Positions 7,133 through 9,920 of a stretch of 9,920 nt of DNA are shown piece after piece. The translations under genes and the position numbers were made by a program. This DNA comes from JBCDBY01 sp039182715 (lineage in GTDB: Bacteria; Planctomycetota; PLA2). Location of the stretch: the NCBI GenBank assembly GCA_039182715.1, contig JBCDBY010000168.1:1-9920 (forward strand). The letters run 5' to 3'. The notes beneath the pieces were generated by a model. That model saw only the letters and a program-made list of their open reading frames with translations. It had not been told where the DNA came from and searched no databases. Positions within the stretch are counted from its first letter, which is position 1. Each line of letters opens with the position of its first letter.

Positions 7133-7137
7133 AAAGG
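7133..7137 (+). promoter_or_regulatory. Shine-Dalgarno AAAGG for the zinc-ribbon gene
   Basis: AAAGG lies directly after the PAP2 stop codon and 4 bases before the ATG at 7142. It supports both the start and the reality of this short gene, and suggests co-translation from the PAP2 mRNA. Confidence 0.5.
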
Positions 7138-7141
7138 CTTC

Positions 7142-7354
7142 ATGCCGGTCTGCGCCCATTGCGGGGAACTCTTCGAGGAGGGGCCCCCGGTATGCCCGCA
7201 TTGCGGCTTCGAGGTGGACGCGGACTGGTCGCCGGAGCCCGAATGGGCTGATTTCGAGGCGCCGGACGAGAGCGAGACACCGGAAAAACGCGCTGGTTGC
7301 GCGGTTTGTCTCCTGCTCCCGTTGATTTGCGTCCCCTTGCTGCTTCTGCTCTGA
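7142..7354 (+). CDS. Small zinc-ribbon protein with C-terminal hydrophobic anchor
   Basis: This 70-residue protein opens with a four-cysteine zinc ribbon: C4-A-H-C7 and C18-P-H-C21 (VCAHCGELF, VCPHCGFEV). It is followed by an acidic, Trp/Pro-containing linker (about 24-48) and ends in a hydrophobic stretch, CAVCLLLPLICVPLLLLL (about 53-70), running to the last residue. This fits a tail-anchored protein whose ribbon faces the cytoplasm; the two tail cysteines are also notable. Short proteins combining a zinc ribbon with a membrane segment are common and mostly uncharacterised. A good Shine-Dalgarno, the 9-base gap from the PAP2 gene and the 18-base gap to the sigma factor gene support a real operon member. 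It could be a regulator or adaptor of neighbouring envelope proteins, but nothing in the sequence shows that. Confidence 0.75.
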   Translation: MPVCAHCGELFEEGPPVCPHCGFEVDADWSPEPEWADFEAPDESETPEKRAGCAVCLLLPLICVPLLLLL

Positions 7355-7372
7355 TTTCGCGCTGAATAGCTC

Positions 7373-7948
7373 ATGGCGGACGACAGTAGGGAATTCATCG
7401 AAGACCGGCAGGCGATTGAAGCCTGCCAAAACGGTGACCGTGATGCCTTCGAGCCGATTGTTCGCCGCTACGCCGCACGCGCGACGGGGGTCGCGCGCAG
7501 CATCCTGCGGGACAGCGCCCTCGCCGAGGACGCCGCGCAGGAAGCATTCGTGCGGGCGTTCCGGGCGATCGGGAGGTTCGATACCAAGGAGCCCTTCTAC
7601 CCGTGGTTCTACCGGATTCTCAAGAACGTCTGCCTGACCAAGCTCAAACGCAAGCGGGTCACGGTATTCAGTATCGACGCCGAGGACGCGCCGCCGCTCG
7701 AGGCGCCGCCGCGCGACCCGTCCTCGGCCGCGTCGCACAAGGAGCTGCGCGCGACCATTCAGGACGCGATGGACACGCTGTCCGACGCGCACCGCGAGAT
7801 CCTGCACCTGGCGCACTTCGAACACCTCTCCTACAAGGAGATCGCGGCGTGTCTCGGCATTCCGGTGGGCACGGTCATGTCGCGTCTCTGGGCGGCTCGC
7901 AAGAAACTCAAGACGGTCCTCGGACCGAGGTTGCAGATCGGTGAGTGA
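7373..7948 (+). CDS. ECF-type RNA polymerase sigma factor (sigma-70 family)
   Basis: The 191-residue product has the two-domain form of extracytoplasmic-function sigma factors. Region 2 spans about residues 22-92: DRDAFEPIVRRYAARATGVA, AEDAAQEAFVRAFRAIGRFD (51-70) and the -10 recognition part PFYPWFYRILKNVCLTKLKRKR. A variable linker runs about 96-122. Region 4 (about 125-182) contains LSDAHREILHLAHFEHLSYK and the helix-turn-helix EIAACLGIPVGTVMSRLWAARKKLK (156-180), which recognises the -35. It would direct RNA polymerase to a small envelope or stress regulon. The gene follows the zinc-ribbon gene after 18 bases and overlaps by 8 bases the start of the anti-sigma-like gene, typical of a sigma/anti-sigma pair with coupled translation. 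No Shine-Dalgarno is evident before the ATG (GCTGAATAGCTC), and I see no obvious autoregulatory ECF promoter (GGAAC type) upstream. The first third uses more A/T-ending codons than the rest. Confidence 0.93.
   Translation: MADDSREFIEDRQAIEACQNGDRDAFEPIVRRYAARATGVARSILRDSALAEDAAQEAFVRAFRAIGRFDTKEPFYPWFYRILKNVCLTKLKRKRVTVFSIDAEDAPPLEAPPRDPSSAASHKELRATIQDAMDTLSDAHREILHLAHFEHLSYKEIAACLGIPVGTVMSRLWAARKKLKTVLGPRLQIGE
7927..7930 (+). promoter_or_regulatory. Shine-Dalgarno GAGG deciding the GTG start at 7941
   Basis: GAGG inside the end of the sigma gene lies 10 bases before the GTG at 7941. It supports a GTG start that overlaps the sigma stop by 8 bases rather than the next in-frame ATG at 7971. 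Confidence 0.4.
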
Positions 7949-8378
7949 GCACGAACTCGAAGTCCTGTTGATGGGCTACGTCGACGGCGAACTCGACGAG
8001 GCGGATCGCCGTCGCGTGGAGGAGGCGCTGGAGAACGACCCGTCCCTGCAGCGTGAGCTGGAGGAGATGCGTCGGCTCAACGACCTGACCGCGTCGCTCG
8101 GCATCGACGACAAGAGCGACCAGGAGCTGAAGGCGTTCTGGGGCTCGGTCTACAACCGCATGGAGCGGCGGATCGGCTGGATGCTGCTGCTCGCCGGCGT
8201 CCTCGGCCTGACGGCGCTCGGCCTCTTCCTGTTCCTCGAATCCGACGCGACGCACTGGTCGGTGAAGGTCCTGACCGCCGTCATGGGGCTGGGCGCGCTC
8301 GTGCTCCTCTGGAGCGTCTGGCGCGAACGCATGCTGCTGCTCCCCCACGACCGCTACTCGAAGGAGATCCACCGTTGA
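7941..8378 (+). CDS. Anti-sigma-factor-like protein with two transmembrane helices
   Basis: The 145-residue product starts at a GTG. Residues 1-50 resemble the N-terminal anti-sigma domain: LLMGYVDGELDEADRRRVEEALENDP is the usual LSAYLDGELxxxExxxVExHLxxxP pattern. The His-x3-Cys-x2-Cys zinc motif of the ZAS class is absent; the protein has no cysteine at all. Two hydrophobic helices follow at about residues 78-98 (IGWMLLLAGVLGLTALGLFLF) and 107-126 (SVKVLTAVMGLGALVLLWSV), leaving both ends in the cytoplasm with only a short outside loop. A positively charged tail, RERMLLLPHDRYSKEIHR, ends the protein. By position and overlap with the sigma gene it is the likely membrane-bound antagonist of that sigma factor, holding it at the inner membrane until a signal arrives. 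With almost no periplasmic domain, the signal would have to be sensed in the membrane or cytoplasm. Its stop overlaps the next start in TTGA. Confidence 0.8.
   Translation: MSEHELEVLLMGYVDGELDEADRRRVEEALENDPSLQRELEEMRRLNDLTASLGIDDKSDQELKAFWGSVYNRMERRIGWMLLLAGVLGLTALGLFLFLESDATHWSVKVLTAVMGLGALVLLWSVWRERMLLLPHDRYSKEIHR
8361..8366 (+). promoter_or_regulatory. Strong Shine-Dalgarno AAGGAG deciding the TTG start at 8375
   Basis: AAGGAG with 8 bases of spacing to TTG is the best ribosome binding site in the window. It fixes the unusual TTG start of the YbjQ-like gene, which shares TTGA with the preceding stop codon and so implies tight translational coupling. Confidence 0.7.
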
Positions 8379-8710
8379 TTCTCGCGACTATCCACGACCT
8401 TCCCGATCGTCCCACCGTCGAGGTTCTCGGCGTCGCCCGCGGCACCTCCATTCGTGCCCGGCACGCCGGCAAGAACCTGCTCGCGTGGCTGCGGTCGCTG
8501 GTCGGCGGCGAGATCGGCGAGATGACCAAGGTGATCGCCGAGGCGCGCGAGCAGGCGACCGATCGCATGATCGAGGACGCCTCGCGCATGGGCGCCGACG
8601 CGATTCTCGGCATCCGCTTCACGTCGGCGGAGGTCATGTCGAACGCGGCCGAGATCCTGGTCTACGGCACCGCCGTGCGATTGGAGCCCGCGAAAAAGCC
8701 GTCGGAGTAA
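8375..8710 (+). CDS. YbjQ family (putative heavy-metal-binding domain) protein
   Basis: This 111-residue protein has the layout of the YbjQ/UPF0145 family (Pfam PF01906). An N-terminal strand VEVLGVARGTSIRARHAGKN (15-34) is followed by LLAWLRSLVGGEIGEMTKVI (35-54), where the GGE-x4-Y/T-K block is typical. The amphipathic helix AREQATDRMIEDASRMGADA (57-76) follows, and the C-terminal ILGIRFTSAEV..AAEILVYGTAVRLE closes the fold. Length is normal. The family is small, cytoplasmic and oligomeric, with a putative metal-binding annotation, but no biochemical role is established to my knowledge. The TTG start is backed by AAGGAG 8 bases upstream and overlaps the anti-sigma-like stop by 4 bases, so it belongs to the same operon. 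Whether it modulates the sigma/anti-sigma pair is unknown. Confidence 0.87.
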   Translation: MILATIHDLPDRPTVEVLGVARGTSIRARHAGKNLLAWLRSLVGGEIGEMTKVIAEAREQATDRMIEDASRMGADAILGIRFTSAEVMSNAAEILVYGTAVRLEPAKKPSE

Positions 8711-8713
8711 GCT
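8708..8713 (+). promoter_or_regulatory. Candidate -10 element (TAAGCT) for the thioredoxin-like gene
   Basis: TAAGCT lies at -12 to -7 before the ATG at 8720. Its first three bases are also the stop codon of the YbjQ-like gene, so the TA may be coincidental. A GGAG (8704-8707) 12 bases before the ATG is a rather distant Shine-Dalgarno, and GGGGG (8714-8718) is too close. TTGGAG at 8681-8686 is -35-like, but the 21-base spacing is poor. Confidence 0.3.
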
Positions 8714-8719
8714 GGGGGC

Positions 8720-9763
8720 ATGCGTCCCCTGCTCGCGCTTCTCGCCCTCGCTTCGTTCGCGTTCGCCAAGGACCCGCTTCCGTACGCCCGCACGCCCAAG
8801 GAGGCGGTGGAGATGGCGCGCACGCGCGGCAAGTTGATCTTCATCACCGTCTGCGTGGACAACGACGAGGAGAACCGCGCCACGGTCAAGAACGTCCTGC
8901 ACAACAAGAAGTGGCAGAAGATCGCGCGCGAGTTCGTGCTGATCTATGCCAACAAGGACCGCGACCACGGCTCGGTCATGGTGAAGACCAAGTCGGGCAA
9001 GAAGGAGAAGCGCGACGCGGACGTGCCGGAGCTGACCAACGACCAGGTGGTGTTCTTCGCCTACAACTACGTCGCGGCGTTCTACCCCGAGGAGTCCGGC
9101 GGCCAGCGCAAGACGCCGATTCACTTCATCGTGAGTCCCGACGAGGACCTGATCGAGGCGATCTACAACGGCAACTGGAAGCAGGGCTTCCACCACGTGC
9201 CGGCCGACAAGGTCATCGCGCGCATGAAGGCCGCGCTCAAGAAGTACGGCAAGGGCATCAGCGAGAAGCAGTACGCGGCGATGCAGAAGTCGCTCACCGA
9301 CGCCAAGGCGGCGCGCGCGCGGGACAACACGAAGCTGGAGATCTCGCATCTGCTGAAGGTGACCGCGCTGCCGAAGGAGCTCGTCGACGTCAAGGCCGCG
9401 CAGGCGCGCCTCGACGCCCTCGACAAGGAGGCGAAGGCGAAGCTCGGCGAGGCGGAGGAGCTCATCCGGCAGCTCCAGTGGGAGGACGCGCTCGACCGGC
9501 TCGAAACGATCAAGGCGGACTATGCCGGCGTTCCCTCCGGCCTGCGCGCCGCGACGCGCCAGAAGGAGCTGATGAGGGACAAGGAGGTCAAGCGGGTGCT
9601 GCGCGCGCGCGACCTCTACGAGAAGGGGATGCAGTTCAAGAAGTCGGGCAAGCTCGACCGGGCGGAGAAGCGCTGGCGCCAGTGCGTGAAGGCGGGCCCG
9701 GGGACGAAGTGGGCGAACAAGGCGCAGGCGGAACTCGACGCGCTCGGGGCGAAGGGGGAGTAG
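8720..9763 (+). CDS. Secreted thioredoxin-fold-like protein without CxxC, with C-terminal helical/TPR-like region
   Basis: The 347-residue product begins with a signal peptide, MRPLLALLALASFAFA, with a cut expected before KDP. Residues about 23-175 resemble a thioredoxin fold: a helix (TPKEAVEMARTRGK), the strand KLIFITVCVDNDEENR where the active-site CxxC would sit (here only C45, followed by VDNDEE), the strand REFVLIYANKD, and TPIHFIVSPDEDLIEAI (132-148) containing the expected cis-proline P133. A basic insertion lies at about 88-101. From about residue 185 to the end it is charged and helical (KAAQARLDALDKEAKAKLGE and similar), with a TPR-like segment at about 295-340 (ARDLYEKGMQFKKSGKLDRA). 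It is probably periplasmic and not a classical disulphide oxidoreductase; a chaperone or binding role is possible. It follows the YbjQ-like stop by 9 bases and is the last gene of the plus-strand run. The fold assignment rests on motif order only and is tentative. Confidence 0.75.
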   Translation: MRPLLALLALASFAFAKDPLPYARTPKEAVEMARTRGKLIFITVCVDNDEENRATVKNVLHNKKWQKIAREFVLIYANKDRDHGSVMVKTKSGKKEKRDADVPELTNDQVVFFAYNYVAAFYPEESGGQRKTPIHFIVSPDEDLIEAIYNGNWKQGFHHVPADKVIARMKAALKKYGKGISEKQYAAMQKSLTDAKAARARDNTKLEISHLLKVTALPKELVDVKAAQARLDALDKEAKAKLGEAEELIRQLQWEDALDRLETIKADYAGVPSGLRAATRQKELMRDKEVKRVLRARDLYEKGMQFKKSGKLDRAEKRWRQCVKAGPGTKWANKAQAELDALGAKGE

Positions 9764-9779
9764 GGGGAGTATGAGGGGG
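9746..9779 (+). other. G-quadruplex motif straddling the last stop codon
   Basis: Four G-tracts are separated by short loops: GGGG (9746-9749), loop of 4, GGGGG (9754-9758), loop of 4, GGGGG (9763-9767), loop of 7, GGGGG (9775-9779). This fits the G3+N1-7 pattern on the coding strand, so it would be present in the mRNA as well. The stop codon TAG (9761-9763) lies inside it. It could affect termination, mRNA 3' stability or replication; a function is only inferred. Confidence 0.6.
9754..9771 (+). repeat. Perfect 9-bp tandem repeat, GGGGGAGTA x2
   Basis: Two exact copies of GGGGGAGTA abut (9754-9762 and 9763-9771), spanning the stop codon of the thioredoxin-like gene. They supply the central tracts of the G-quadruplex motif and may reflect slippage in a G-rich run. 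Confidence 0.7.
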
Positions 9780-9784
9780 CTGAG

Positions 9785-9803
9785 AGCGCGGAGGTTTCGC
9801 GCT
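9785..9803 (+). terminator. Weak hairpin downstream of the operon end
   Basis: AGCGCG and CGCGCT form a perfect 6-bp stem around the loop GAGGTTT, 22 bases after the stop codon. No T-tract follows, so it is not a standard intrinsic terminator; it could be a pause or stability element, or chance in G+C-rich DNA. Confidence 0.25.
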
Positions 9804-9829
9804 GAGAGGGCTGAGTTGCGGGGTTAAAA

Positions 9830-9920
9830 CAGATGGTTTAAAAAAGGGGGAAAGGGGGGGACGAAGTGACCCCGGGTTTTACCACCACGCACAAACACGC
9901 CCCCAAGATAAAAAACGCCA
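9830..9920. other. Compositionally aberrant window end, no gene seen
   Basis: From about 9824 the sequence turns into homopolymer-rich, lower-G+C DNA: TTTAAAAAAGGGGG, AAAGGGGGGG, GGGTTTT and GATAAAAAACGCC. No open frame, RNA structure or known element is recognisable here. The 66 bases before it (9764-9829) hold only the G-rich repeat and weak hairpin described separately. A low-quality contig end or a true boundary are both possible. Confidence 0.5.

Noticed and set aside
5795..7825. Long minus-strand extension upstream of the glycosyltransferase (a 996-codon frame in total)
   Set aside because: The family N-terminus (ISVIVPCRDE) begins at the ATG at 5794. The extension is antisense to the PAP2, zinc-ribbon and sigma genes and shows no domain.
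8354..9349. 331-codon minus-strand open frame
   Set aside because: It is antisense to the YbjQ-like and thioredoxin-like genes, which have clear family motifs or a signal peptide; the minus frame is Arg/Leu/Val-rich noise.
9771..9827. 18-codon open frame after the last gene
   Set aside because: It is Arg/Glu-rich, lies in the G-rich repeat region, and has no convincing start context beyond the repeat's own purines.

Overview
The window is a dense, high-G+C (about two thirds by eye) bacterial segment with nine genes and one further gene cut by the left edge. No intergenic gap exceeds about 160 bases, and I see no tRNA, rRNA, CRISPR array or transposon. The proteins point to a Gram-negative-type envelope: cleavable signal peptides, a predicted outer-membrane beta-barrel, and very large single-anchor proteins built from carboxypeptidase-regulatory-like (CarboxypepD_reg) repeats. 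That repeat class and the gene style suggest Planctomycetota, with Myxococcota or a similar high-G+C lineage as the alternative. This is an inference from style; there is no marker gene.

Layout. Positions 1-3485 on the minus strand hold two tandem membrane-anchored repeat proteins: a 904-residue protein with about ten CarboxypepD_reg-like units, then the N-terminal 247 residues of a second one that leaves the window. Divergent from them, with only 52 bases between start codons, is a GlcD-type FAD-linked oxidase (3538-4896). Its 3' end overlaps by 62 bases the convergent gene for a polyprenyl-phosphate-type family 2 glycosyltransferase (4835-5794, minus). From 5864 to 9763 six plus-strand genes follow with gaps of 18 bases or less, or with overlaps: a PAP2 phosphatase joined to a probable beta-barrel, a zinc-ribbon protein with a hydrophobic tail, an ECF-type sigma factor, a two-helix anti-sigma-like protein lacking the zinc motif, a YbjQ-family protein, and a secreted thioredoxin-fold-like protein without CxxC.

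How it may work together (inference). The glycosyltransferase and PAP2 phosphatase, transcribed divergently, both suit envelope lipid or lipid-carrier chemistry. The sigma/anti-sigma pair sits in the middle of the run of envelope genes, as in an extracytoplasmic stress regulon. The GlcD oxidase is metabolic and probably unrelated to its neighbours.

The most distinctive signal is in the upstream sequences. Four starts that lack a well-placed Shine-Dalgarno, or have only a doubtful one, carry a TANNNT hexamer exactly 12 or 13 bases before the ATG. Two more starts (glcD and the PAP2 gene) have a GACAAT/GACATT variant there. By contrast, the operon-internal genes at 7142, 7941 and 8375 have recognisable Shine-Dalgarno sequences. 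This is the arrangement expected of leaderless transcripts. A G-quadruplex motif straddles the last stop codon, and the final 90 bases change composition abruptly, possibly a contig-end artefact.
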